Shown: positions 1 through 5,927 of the stretch, one piece after another | Position numbering within the stretch: the stretch's first letter is position 1 | Layout: each line of letters begins with the position of its first letter | DNA from: JAZDJP01 sp043803805 | GTDB lineage: Bacteria; Planctomycetota; JAZDJP01 | Direction: 5' to 3' | DNA: 14,309 bases | Assembly (NCBI GenBank): GCA_043803805.1 | Contig: JAZDJP010000036.1 | Coordinates: 1-14,309, forward strand | The notes under the pieces: generated by a model | Databases searched by the model: none | What the model was told of the DNA's origin: nothing | What the model saw: only the letters and a program-made list of their open reading frames with translations | Made by a program: the position numbers and the translations under genes

Positions 1-914
1 CCCGTCACGATCATCGGCACGCGGACGGCCGGATCGTAGAGCGTCATCTTCGCGTGCTGTCCGTGTTCAAAGGCCATTTCGCCGTGGTCGCTTATGAAAA
101 TGACGCAGGTGGAATCGGCGGCCTTTGTTTTCTCGAGCGTCTCGAGAACCTGCCCGAGCATGGCGTCGGTTTCGGCGATCATGGCGAGGTAGACGCGGCG
201 GTAGGCGCGGATGGTTTCCGGCGGCAGGGCGTCGTTCAGGCGGAAGACGGCGCGTTTGTAGTCGGCGGTGGGGTGCCGCCATTGCGTCTGGCCGGGCATG
301 TCGATTTTTTCAGGGTCGATGAGGTCGTGCCAGTATTGAAGGGTGCTGAATGGCGGATGCGGCGTGCCGATGCCGCAGTAGGCGAAGAAGGGTTGCGAAG
401 ACGTTGCGGATGCCGTGAGCGCCTCGCAGAAGCGGTCCAGCATCGGCCAGTCCAGGGACGCCATGTCGATGGGCGTTCGCCGCCGGGGATTGGTCTTTTC
501 CACGCGGGGTGGTTTGAGCTTTGGCCAGACGGGGAGATGCAGGTTGGCGCTTCGCGTGTGCGCCGACAGTTGCGCGCGGAGGGTGTGCTGCCCCGAGAGA
601 TAATCGGTCCCGCCGTGAACGAGCGTGGCGTATCCTCCCGCCGTGAAGCGGTTGAGAAACGTCGGGGTGGTTTCTTCGAGGCCGTTGATGTTGTTCCACG
701 CCTCGCAGTGATGGGTGTAGAGGCCGCTGAACATGCTGGCGCGCGAAGGCACGCAAAGCGGCGAATTGCAGTAGGCGTTTCGGAACAGGACGCCGCGTTC
801 GGCCATGCGGTCCATGTGGGGCGTCACCGCGGCGGGGTGCCCCATGCAACCCATGAGGCGTCCGTCCATGCTGTCGCATTGCACCAGGAGGATATTCGAG
901 CGCGCGTTCGGCAT
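1..914 (-). CDS. Sulfatase, arylsulfatase K-like, 3' end cut off by the window
   Basis: Predicted type I sulfatase, hydrolysing a sulfate ester through a formylglycine made from a cysteine. About 304 N-terminal residues are present and the C-terminus lies beyond base 1. Seen: an N-terminal metal-site segment CDSMDGRL (residues 13-20), the maturation motif CVPSR (54-58), the block THHCEAWNN just after it, a GTPHPPF segment, and the metal-ligand motif SDHGE near the end of the visible part. The DSMDGRL and SPLCVPSR...THHxEAWNN spacing resembles animal arylsulfatase K, a 2-sulfoglucuronate sulfatase, rather than the usual DDxG sulfatases. That comparison is from memory and the substrate is inferred. 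No signal peptide is visible, although many bacterial sulfatases are exported. The ATG at 914 was chosen because the domain begins right after it. An in-frame GTG at 944 exists but overlaps the predicted -10. A weak AAGG lies about 11 bases upstream. Confidence 0.9.
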   Translation of the reverse strand, partial: MPNARSNILLVQCDSMDGRLMGCMGHPAAVTPHMDRMAERGVLFRNAYCNSPLCVPSRASMFSGLYTHHCEAWNNINGLEETTPTFLNRFTAGGYATLVHGGTDYLSGQHTLRAQLSAHTRSANLHLPVWPKLKPPRVEKTNPRRRTPIDMASLDWPMLDRFCEALTASATSSQPFFAYCGIGTPHPPFSTLQYWHDLIDPEKIDMPGQTQWRHPTADYKRAVFRLNDALPPETIRAYRRVYLAMIAETDAMLGQVLETLEKTKAADSTCVIFISDHGEMAFEHGQHAKMTLYDPAVRVPMIVT

Positions 915-934
915 AATCGTAAAAACCTTACGGG

Positions 935-963
935 ATAATATCACCCTCACAAGACGGTGGCAA
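935..963 (-). promoter_or_regulatory. Sigma70-type promoter of the sulfatase gene
   Basis: Read on the minus strand, a TTGCCA -35 hexamer (963-958) is followed by a 17-base spacer and a TATTAT -10 hexamer (940-935). A TGA just before the -10 gives an extended -10. Transcription would start near 928, leaving a leader of about 14 bases before the ATG at 914. Two good hexamers at ideal spacing in a locally AT-rich patch make this a solid prediction, but it is untested. Confidence 0.6.
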
Positions 964-1044
964 CAAATCCATCATGGGCATCCGCCTCTTCCTCATCGCG
1001 CCGCCATAACGCCGGACGTCAATACCGTCAGGGTTGTTCGACGA

Positions 1045-1072
1045 TTGCATAATATCTGAAATGTTGTATTAT
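1045..1072 (+). promoter_or_regulatory. Candidate promoter of the toxin-antitoxin pair
   Basis: TTGCAT (1045-1050), a 16-base spacer and TATTAT (1067-1072) lie in an AT-rich island upstream of the antitoxin. Transcription would begin near 1079, about 34 bases before the ATG at 1113. The -10 is good; the -35 matches only the leading TTG. Confidence 0.45.
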
Positions 1073-1080
1073 TGAAATGT
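1057..1080 (+). repeat. Direct repeat flanking the -10 element, possible operator
   Basis: The octamer TGAAATGT occurs at 1057-1064 and again at 1073-1080, 16 bases apart, directly either side of the TATTAT -10 hexamer. Toxin-antitoxin pairs usually repress their own promoter, so this is a plausible binding site for the AbrB-type antitoxin. That role is inference. Confidence 0.4.
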
Positions 1081-1112
1081 GGGAAGTCGGTTATTTTACC
1101 GGGGAGGGGGCA

Positions 1113-1349
1113 ATGACGGCCACCATTCAAGTCAATTCGCGGGGCGGGATGACCCTTCCGAAGCGGGTGCGGACCGCCCTCGGGCTGGAAAAGGGCGGGG
1201 TGGTGATGGCGGAAACTTCGGAGGCGGGAATTCTGCTCCGCCCCGCGGTCGCGTATCCGATTGAACTCTATTCCGACGCGCGCGTCGCCGAATTCGACTC
1301 CGCCGAAAAGGATCTCGGTCATCACCTCCGGCGAAAGGCCCGGTCGTGA
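1113..1349 (+). CDS. AbrB/MazE-type (SpoVT-AbrB fold) antitoxin
   Basis: A 78-residue protein whose first 50 residues fit the swapped-hairpin AbrB DNA-binding domain: a short strand with the pattern IQVNSRGGMTLPKRVR, then ALGLEKGGVVMAE and a final strand ILLRP. In this family the N-terminal domain dimerises and binds the operon promoter, while the C-terminal tail (about residues 50-78) binds and neutralises the toxin. The start at 1113 was preferred over an in-frame ATG at 1077 because a GGAGG ribosome binding site sits 5 bases before it and the domain starts there. The stop overlaps the start of the PIN gene in a GTGA tetranucleotide, the usual coupled arrangement of such pairs. Confidence 0.8.
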   Translation: MTATIQVNSRGGMTLPKRVRTALGLEKGGVVMAETSEAGILLRPAVAYPIELYSDARVAEFDSAEKDLGHHLRRKARS

Positions 1350-1756
1350 AGGTTTTTCTGGACGCGAACATCCTGTTCTCCGCAAGCGATCCGGCGAGCG
1401 CCACGCGGCGGCTCCTCGACGCGCTCACCCGGCACGGCGAACCGGTGACAAGTCCCCACGCCTGGGAGGAGGCGCGGACAAACCTCGCGCACAAGCGGCC
1501 GCGGCATCTTCCCCACCTGGCCGATCTCCGCGAAAGAATTATTTTCACGCACGCCTTCGCCCCGATTCAGGATGCGACGCTGCCGCTTCACGACGCGCCC
1601 ATTCTGGCGGCGGCGTGCGGCGCCCGGTGTACCCATCTCTGGACGGGCGACCGCAGGCATTTCGGACGATATTACGGAAAAACCATCGGCGGGGTATGCG
1701 TGGTGTCGGGCCTTCAACTGGCGGATACCCTCGTGGCGGCAGGGTGGCGGCCGTAG
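1346..1756 (+). CDS. PIN-domain ribonuclease toxin (VapC-like)
   Basis: A 136-residue PIN-domain protein, predicted to be a magnesium-dependent RNase acting as the toxin partner of the upstream antitoxin. The acidic pattern of the fold is present: D6 in VFLDANIL at the N-terminus, E41/E42 in the PHAWEEARTNL helix, D83 in LHDAPILAAA and D102 in TGDRRHF. It starts with GTG at 1346, inside the antitoxin stop (GTGA overlap), so translation is probably coupled. The RNA target cannot be read from the sequence; in related VapC toxins it is often a tRNA or rRNA. It looks intact. Confidence 0.8.
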   Translation: MKVFLDANILFSASDPASATRRLLDALTRHGEPVTSPHAWEEARTNLAHKRPRHLPHLADLRERIIFTHAFAPIQDATLPLHDAPILAAACGARCTHLWTGDRRHFGRYYGKTIGGVCVVSGLQLADTLVAAGWRP

Positions 1757-1780
1757 GGAACCTTCCGCTCCAATCACACC

Positions 1781-1811
1781 ATTCCAAACGACGCCCGGTC
1801 GTGTTTGGAAT
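1781..1811. terminator. Inverted repeat between converging genes, possible bidirectional terminator
   Basis: ATTCCAAAC (1781-1789) pairs perfectly with GTTTGGAAT (1803-1811) around a 13-base loop. An inner GAC/GTC can add three pairs past a two-base bulge. It lies between the end of the PIN gene (1756) and the stop of rdgB (1826), where a shared terminator is expected. No clear T-tract follows on either strand, so it may terminate poorly or simply be part of the adjacent repeat. Confidence 0.4.
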
Positions 1812-1825
1812 TTGGTAATTGGAAC
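1805..1825. repeat. Heptamer repeat array after the rdgB stop
   Basis: Three consecutive 7-base units, TTGGAAT, TTGGTAA and TTGGAAC, run up to the rdgB stop codon (1826-1828). An inverted copy of the unit, ATTCCAAA, starts at 1781 and makes the hairpin stem. Similar arrays, with different units, follow the stop codons of rph and argF. Confidence 0.5.
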
Positions 1826-2422
1826 TTACTCGCCGATCATCCGCCGAATTTCCGGCAGGATCCCTTCGATGGCCCTTCGCCGGTGGCTGATGGCGTCTTT
1901 TTCGGCGTCGGGAAGTTCCGCGAATGTTTTCCCGGCGGGCGGATACTCGAACACGGGATCGTAGCCGAACCCGTTCGCCCCGCGCGGCGCCCGGAGAATC
2001 ACCCCCTCCACCACCCCCGCCGCCGTCCGGCAGCCCCCCCCCGGCCCAGCCATCGCCACCACGCACCGGAACCGCGCGGTCCGCTTGCCGTCCGGGACAT
2101 CCGCCATCTCCCGGAGAAGCCGCGCCGTGTTCGCCGCGTCCCCCGCACCGTCCCCCGCGAAACGCGCGGAGAAAACCCCGGGCCGGCCGCCGAGCGCGTC
2201 CACTTCGAGCCCCGAATCGTCCGCGAGCACCGGCACGCCGAGCGCCGCCGCCCACGTGAGCGCCTTCTTCCGGGCGTTGGCCTCGAACGTCGCGCCGTCT
2301 TCCGTCACCGCGGGGGTGCCCGGATAATCGCGGAGGGTCTTCACCGTGACGGGAAGGCCCGCCAGAAGACGAACGAGTTCCTCGCGCTTCCTGGGGTTGT
2401 TGGAGCCGACGATGAGAAGCAT
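1826..2422 (-). CDS. rdgB: RdgB/HAM1 family XTP/dITP diphosphatase
   Basis: A 198-residue nucleoside triphosphate pyrophosphatase that removes non-canonical purine nucleotides (ITP, dITP, XTP) from the pool by hydrolysing them to monophosphate and pyrophosphate. Family motifs are complete: GSNNPRKREE at 6-15 (triphosphate binding), FEANARKKA at 46-54, LADDSGLEVDALGG from 66 with the conserved D68-D69, GFGYDPVF (base recognition and metal) and SHRRRA near the C-terminus. The length is typical. It is the last gene of the argD-argF-rph-rdgB run, 72 bases after rph, and the gap holds an 8-base-period repeat array. There is no clear Shine-Dalgarno before the ATG at 2422. Confidence 0.95.
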   Translation of the reverse strand: MLLIVGSNNPRKREELVRLLAGLPVTVKTLRDYPGTPAVTEDGATFEANARKKALTWAAALGVPVLADDSGLEVDALGGRPGVFSARFAGDGAGDAANTARLLREMADVPDGKRTARFRCVVAMAGPGGGCRTAAGVVEGVILRAPRGANGFGYDPVFEYPPAGKTFAELPDAEKDAISHRRRAIEGILPEIRRMIGE

Positions 2423-2445
2423 GGCAAGACGGCGCTCGTAAGAAA

Positions 2446-2491
2446 AGTTCTGGAGTTCGCAAGTTCGGGAGTTCGACGAACTCTTGAACTC
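2446..2491. repeat. Octamer repeat array with inverted units between rph and rdgB
   Basis: AGTTC begins at 2446, 2454, 2462 and 2470, and its inverse GAACT begins at 2478 and 2486, all six in one exact 8-base phase with variable triplets between them. At the switch point GAGTTCG and CGAACTC form a perfect 7-base palindrome around one base (2469-2483). On the rph-rdgB transcript this folds as a hairpin just after the rph stop (2495), so it could act as an attenuator or processing site as well as a repeat. Confidence 0.6.
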
Positions 2492-2494
2492 ACA

Positions 2495-3220
2495 CTATCC
2501 CGCCAATATCCTCCGTTGCACCTCGAACAACCGCCCCAACCCCGCCTTCGCCAGCGCCAGCATCCGGGCCAGCGTCTCGTCGCCGAACGGCGCGTGCTCG
2601 GCGGTGCCCTGGACCTCGATGAACCGCCCGTCGTCGAGCATGACCACGTTCATGTCCACCGCGGCGTTCGAATCCTCGGAATAGCACAAATCCAGCAATG
2701 GCTCGTCATTCACCACCCCGACGCTCACCGCGGCGACGGCGTGCTTCACCGGCCAGACGGGCAGTTCCCCCTTCTTCTCGAGTTTCCGAAGGGCGAGGAC
2801 CAGTGCGATGTAACTGCCCGTGATGGCGGCCGTGCGCGTCCCGCCGTCGGCCTGGAGGCAGTCGCAGTCAATCCAGACGGTGCGCTCCCCGAGGGCCGGG
2901 AGGTCCGTCACCGCCCGTAGGGACCTTCCGATGAGCCGCTGAATCTCGTGGGTCCGGCCGTCCACCTTCCCGCGGGAGGACTCGCGGATCCGCCGCCCCC
3001 CCGGCGTGGACCCCGGCAGCATCCCGTACTCCGCCGTGAGCCATCCCTTGCCGCTGTTTTTCAGGAAGGGCGGCACCCCCAGTTCCACCGACGCCGTGCA
3101 AACCACCTTCGTCCGCCCGGCCTCGAACAGAACGGACCCCGTCGCCATCTCGATATAGTGCGGTGTAACGGTGACGGGACGCAGTTCGTCGGGTTTACGA
3201 CCATCTTTTCGATTCGGCAT
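2495..3220 (-). CDS. rph: Ribonuclease PH
   Basis: A 241-residue phosphorolytic 3'-to-5' exoribonuclease that trims tRNA 3' ends, releasing nucleoside diphosphates, and works as a ring-shaped hexamer. Seen: the RPVTVTPHYIE start typical of the family, the RNA-binding PGGRRIRESSRGKVDGRTHEIQ region split over residues 73-94, the phosphate-binding GTRT at 127-130 followed by AAITG, and the metal-site acidic residues D183 and D189 in YSEDS and DMNVVM. Length is standard. The ATG at 3220 follows an AAGGAG site at 4-5 bases. Next-door rdgB is a common partner of rph in many bacteria. Upstream is argF, separated by 57 bases that contain a heptamer array. Confidence 0.96.
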   Translation of the reverse strand: MPNRKDGRKPDELRPVTVTPHYIEMATGSVLFEAGRTKVVCTASVELGVPPFLKNSGKGWLTAEYGMLPGSTPGGRRIRESSRGKVDGRTHEIQRLIGRSLRAVTDLPALGERTVWIDCDCLQADGGTRTAAITGSYIALVLALRKLEKKGELPVWPVKHAVAAVSVGVVNDEPLLDLCYSEDSNAAVDMNVVMLDDGRFIEVQGTAEHAPFGDETLARMLALAKAGLGRLFEVQRRILAG

Positions 3221-3234
3221 GTCTCTCCTTTTCG

Positions 3235-3276
3235 GGAACCGGAAACCGGAGACTGCAAACCGGAAACTGGAAACCG
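3235..3276. repeat. Six heptamer units between argF and rph
   Basis: Six consecutive 7-base units fill this stretch: GGAACCG, GAAACCG, GAGACTG, CAAACCG, GAAACTG and GAAACCG (consensus GAAACYG). The array ends one base before the argF stop codon (3278-3280) and lies 14 bases from the rph start. It has no self-complementarity, so it is not a terminator hairpin. It resembles the short tandemly repeated heptamers described in several bacterial groups; its function is unknown. Confidence 0.65.
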
Positions 3277-3277
3277 G

Positions 3278-4180
3278 TTACGTCTTAAGTACCCACTGCA
3301 ACACCCCGGCGCTCACGTGCATCCGGTTCTCGGACTGATCGTACACGGCCGCCTGCGGGCCGTCCATGACCTCGTCGGTGATTTCCTGCCCCCGGTGGGC
3401 CGGCAGGCAGTGCAACGCGATGGCCCCGGGCTTCGCCAGATTCAGCAACTTGCCGTCAATCCGGTATTTCGCGAACGCCGCGAGGCGCTCCGGCGTCTCC
3501 TTGTCCCCCATGCTCGTCCAGACGTCGGCGTAGAGGGCGTCGGCGCCGCGGACGGCCTCCGCCGGGTCCTCGACGAAGAAAAGCCCCTTCCCCCCGGCCG
3601 CCTCCTTCCTCACATCGGAAAGTTCGTAGCCCTTCGGCGAGGCGATAGCGAATTCCACATCGAGCAGCCGGCAGAGCCGCGCGAGCGACCGCGCGACGTT
3701 GTTCCCGTCCCCGATGAACGCCAGGCGCCGGCCGGCGAGATCCCCGAATTTTTCCCGGATGGTGAACAGATCCGCCAGGGCCTGGCAGGGATGCTCGTGG
3801 TCCGACAGTCCGTTGATGACCGGCACGGAGGCGTGGCGGGCCACCTCGTCCACGGTCTTTTGTTCATAGGTCCGCAGGACCACCGCGCGGAGGTACCGGG
3901 AGACCACCCGGGCGAAATCCTTCAGGGCCTCGCGCTTGCCGAGACGTTCCTTGGAATGATCCACGAACGTGGGCGTGCCGCCCAGCGCCGCCACGGCCGC
4001 CTCGAATGACAGCCGCGTCCGCGTGGAGGCCTTCTCGAAGAAAAGCCCCACCATGCGGCCGGAAAGATCCCGCCCCGTTTCGCCCCGCCGCCAGCGTTTT
4101 TTGAACTCCGCCGTGGCGGCAAGAATATATTCCGCGTCGGCGCGGGACAATTCCCGGATGGTCGTGAGATGACGTGTCAT
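3278..4180 (-). CDS. argF: Ornithine carbamoyltransferase
   Basis: A 300-residue transcarbamylase that makes citrulline from ornithine and carbamoyl phosphate in arginine biosynthesis. Carbamoyl-phosphate binding residues are visible as STRTR at 52-56 and HPCQ at 130-133. The ornithine-side loop DVWTSMG is at 219-225, and the catalytic-cysteine motif HCLPAHRG at 257-264 is complete. The DVWTSMG and HCLP motifs point to an ornithine rather than an aspartate carbamoyltransferase. Eighteen bases separate it from the upstream argD stop, so the two are probably co-transcribed. The usual loop before the DTARV-like segment reads SKERLGKREALKDFARV, a mild variation. Confidence 0.96.
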   Translation of the reverse strand: MTRHLTTIRELSRADAEYILAATAEFKKRWRRGETGRDLSGRMVGLFFEKASTRTRLSFEAAVAALGGTPTFVDHSKERLGKREALKDFARVVSRYLRAVVLRTYEQKTVDEVARHASVPVINGLSDHEHPCQALADLFTIREKFGDLAGRRLAFIGDGNNVARSLARLCRLLDVEFAIASPKGYELSDVRKEAAGGKGLFFVEDPAEAVRGADALYADVWTSMGDKETPERLAAFAKYRIDGKLLNLAKPGAIALHCLPAHRGQEITDEVMDGPQAAVYDQSENRMHVSAGVLQWVLKT

Positions 4181-4198
4181 GATTCACTCCCCCGGCCG

Positions 4199-5407
4199 TC
4201 AGGCCCGGGCCTGGACGCCAATCTTGTTCTCCGCCTCCTGTAGCGCCTCCTCGAAGATCGCCAGCCCCTTCGCCAGTTCCGCCTTCTTCACCGTGAGGGC
4301 CGGGAGGAACCGGATGACTTTGTCGTGAGTGCAATTGATGACAAGCCCCCGGCCGAGGCACCCCATGACGACCTCCGCGCCGGGGATGGCGAGTTCCACC
4401 CCGATCATGAGGCCCTTCCCGCGCACCTCGACGATGGTCTTGTGTTTTCGCTGAAGTTTCCGGAGCCGTTTCATCATGAATTCGCCGAGTTCCGCCGCCT
4501 TCGCCACGAGGTTTTCATTCCGGATCACCTCGAACACCGCGAGCCCCGCCGCGCAGGCGATGGGGTTCCCCCCGAACGTCGAGGCGTGGGTGCCGGGCTT
4601 CAGGAATTCCGCGACGGCGGGCGTTGCCACGAGCGCCCCGACGGGGACGCCTCCGCCGAGGGCCTTGGCCAGAGTCATCATGTCGGGGACGATGTCGTAA
4701 TGCTGGTAGGCGAACATCTTCCCCGTCCGCCCCATGCCGGTCTGCACCTCATCCAGGATCAACAACAACCCCTTCGCGTCGCAGAGGGCTCGCAATCCCT
4801 TCATATATTCCGGCGTCGCGACGTGGATGCCGCCCTCCCCCTGGATGGGCTCAATCATGACGGCGCCGGTTTCAGCGTCCACCGCGCGATCCACCGCCGC
4901 GAGGTCGTTGAACGGCACGTGGACGAACCCCGGCACCAGAGGCCCAAGGCCCGCCTGGTACTTCGGCTGGCCCGTCGCCGAGATGGCCCCCATCGTCCGG
5001 CCGTGAAAGGAATCCGCCGCGGTGATAATCTTGAAACGCGTCCCGCCCGACCGGAGCCGGGCGAGTTTGATCGCCGCCTCGTTGGCCTCCGCGCCGCTGT
5101 TGGCAAAGAACACCTTGCCGCCGAACGACGCCTTCGAGATCTCCTCCGCGAGCCGCCCCTGCCAGGGATGGTAAAAGTTGTTGGGCATGTGGACGAGGAC
5201 CTTCATCTGGGCCGCCACGGCCTTCGCCACCGCCGGATGGGCGTGGCCCAGCCCGTTCACCCCCCAGCCCGGGAAGAGGTCAAGGTATTCCTTCCCCGCC
5301 TCGTCCCGGAGACGGGAGCCCTTCCCCTTCACGAACACGACAGGGGCTCGCTTGTAGTTGGCGATGACAAATTGATCAAAGGCGCCCACCACACCGCTCG
5401 CGCTCAT
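4199..5407 (-). CDS. argD: Acetylornithine aminotransferase
   Basis: A 402-residue class III, PLP-dependent aminotransferase expected to convert N-acetylglutamate semialdehyde to N-acetylornithine with glutamate as donor. Seen: the substrate-side start LFPGWGVNGLGHAHP, the PLP-phosphate motif NSGAEANEAAIKLAR, DSFHGRTMGA, the DEVQTGMGRTG stretch with the cofactor-contacting aspartate, the Schiff-base lysine K248 in TLAKALGGG, and THASTFGGNPIACAAG. Class III enzymes are hard to separate by motif, but adjacency to argF supports ArgD. The ATG at 5407 follows a strong GGAGG about 8 bases upstream and replaces a longer in-frame start at 5446 that would fall inside the promoter. First gene of the minus-strand operon. 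Confidence 0.93.
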   Translation of the reverse strand: MSASGVVGAFDQFVIANYKRAPVVFVKGKGSRLRDEAGKEYLDLFPGWGVNGLGHAHPAVAKAVAAQMKVLVHMPNNFYHPWQGRLAEEISKASFGGKVFFANSGAEANEAAIKLARLRSGGTRFKIITAADSFHGRTMGAISATGQPKYQAGLGPLVPGFVHVPFNDLAAVDRAVDAETGAVMIEPIQGEGGIHVATPEYMKGLRALCDAKGLLLILDEVQTGMGRTGKMFAYQHYDIVPDMMTLAKALGGGVPVGALVATPAVAEFLKPGTHASTFGGNPIACAAGLAVFEVIRNENLVAKAAELGEFMMKRLRKLQRKHKTIVEVRGKGLMIGVELAIPGAEVVMGCLGRGLVINCTHDKVIRFLPALTVKKAELAKGLAIFEEALQEAENKIGVQARA

Positions 5408-5436
5408 CGGAATTTCCTCCGCGGGGGGAAACACGG

Positions 5437-5465
5437 ACTTTACCACAGCCCGGGGCGGTTCTCAA
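5437..5465 (-). promoter_or_regulatory. Sigma70-type promoter of the argD-argF-rph-rdgB operon
   Basis: On the minus strand TTGAGA (5465-5460, five of six to consensus), a 17-base spacer and TAAAGT (5442-5437) form a good promoter. Predicted initiation near 5430 gives a leader of about 23 bases holding the GGAGG site of argD. No convincing ARG box was found around it. Confidence 0.6.
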
Positions 5466-5545
5466 GATGAATCGACGTTCCCCCGCCCCGACCACGTTCG
5501 AGACCGCAAAACCTGGAGGAATTCCCCTTCCCGCCGCGGAGCGGA

Positions 5546-5554
5546 TGATATAAT
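5546..5554 (+). promoter_or_regulatory. Extended -10 promoter directly before the STAS gene
   Basis: TGATATAAT contains a perfect TATAAT hexamer (5549-5554) with the TGN extension (5546-5548). The next gene's ATG begins at 5561, seven bases after the hexamer, which is where transcription should start. No recognisable -35 lies at 16-18 bases upstream, which fits an extended -10 promoter. Confidence 0.6.
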
Positions 5555-5560
5555 AGGCTC

Positions 5561-5911
5561 ATGAATAAAGGCGGCTCATCCCCGGCGGGATCCCGGCCGG
5601 GAGCGAATTTCACCATCCAGGAGGAGAGAAAGGGGGATCTCCTCCTTCTCCTCAAGGTGCTGGGCGAGGCATCCCCGGCGCTACATACCCAGCTCCGGCG
5701 AATCATCCAGAGCGCCCCCGGCTCGGTGGCGCTGGACCTCTCCGGCTACACGTCCGCCAACTCCGCCTTCATCGGACTCCTGACCCTCTCGGCCCACGAG
5801 AAGAAACGGCGCGGGCACAACGTCATCCTCGTGAAGCCCGACGACCGCGTCATGGACCTCGTCCGCCTCACCCAAACGGAAGAGCAGTTCCGAATCGTCC
5901 AACAGTTATAA
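5561..5911 (+). CDS. STAS-domain protein (anti-sigma factor antagonist-like)
   Basis: A 116-residue single-domain protein resembling STAS domains, the fold of anti-sigma factor antagonists such as SpoIIAA that switch partner-binding by serine phosphorylation. Seen: a strand LLLLLKVLGE, a central strand VALDLSGYTSA, the turn NSAFIGLL (67-74) where the family usually has DSSGLG, then a helix and a strand NVILVKPDDRVMDLVRLTQTEEQFRIV typical of the C-terminal half. N67-S68-A69 replaces D-S-S, so a phosphorylatable serine may remain but the site is atypical. No kinase or phosphatase partner is in the window. The ATG at 5561 sits where the transcript should begin, implying a leaderless mRNA. It ends 16 bases before the CBM9-like gene. 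Confidence 0.75.
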   Translation: MNKGGSSPAGSRPGANFTIQEERKGDLLLLLKVLGEASPALHTQLRRIIQSAPGSVALDLSGYTSANSAFIGLLTLSAHEKKRRGHNVILVKPDDRVMDLVRLTQTEEQFRIVQQL

Positions 5912-5927
5912 CGTATCGGCTCCGGAC

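Noticed and set aside
54..938. Plus-strand open frame over the sulfatase gene
   Set aside because: The minus strand encodes all sulfatase motifs across the same bases; the plus frame shows none.
1077..1112. Longer antitoxin start at 1077
   Set aside because: It overlaps the predicted transcription start, has no ribosome binding site and adds residues outside the AbrB domain; 1113 has a GGAGG.
3235..3276. CRISPR array
   Set aside because: Units are only 7 bases with no spacers between them, so this is a simple tandem repeat.
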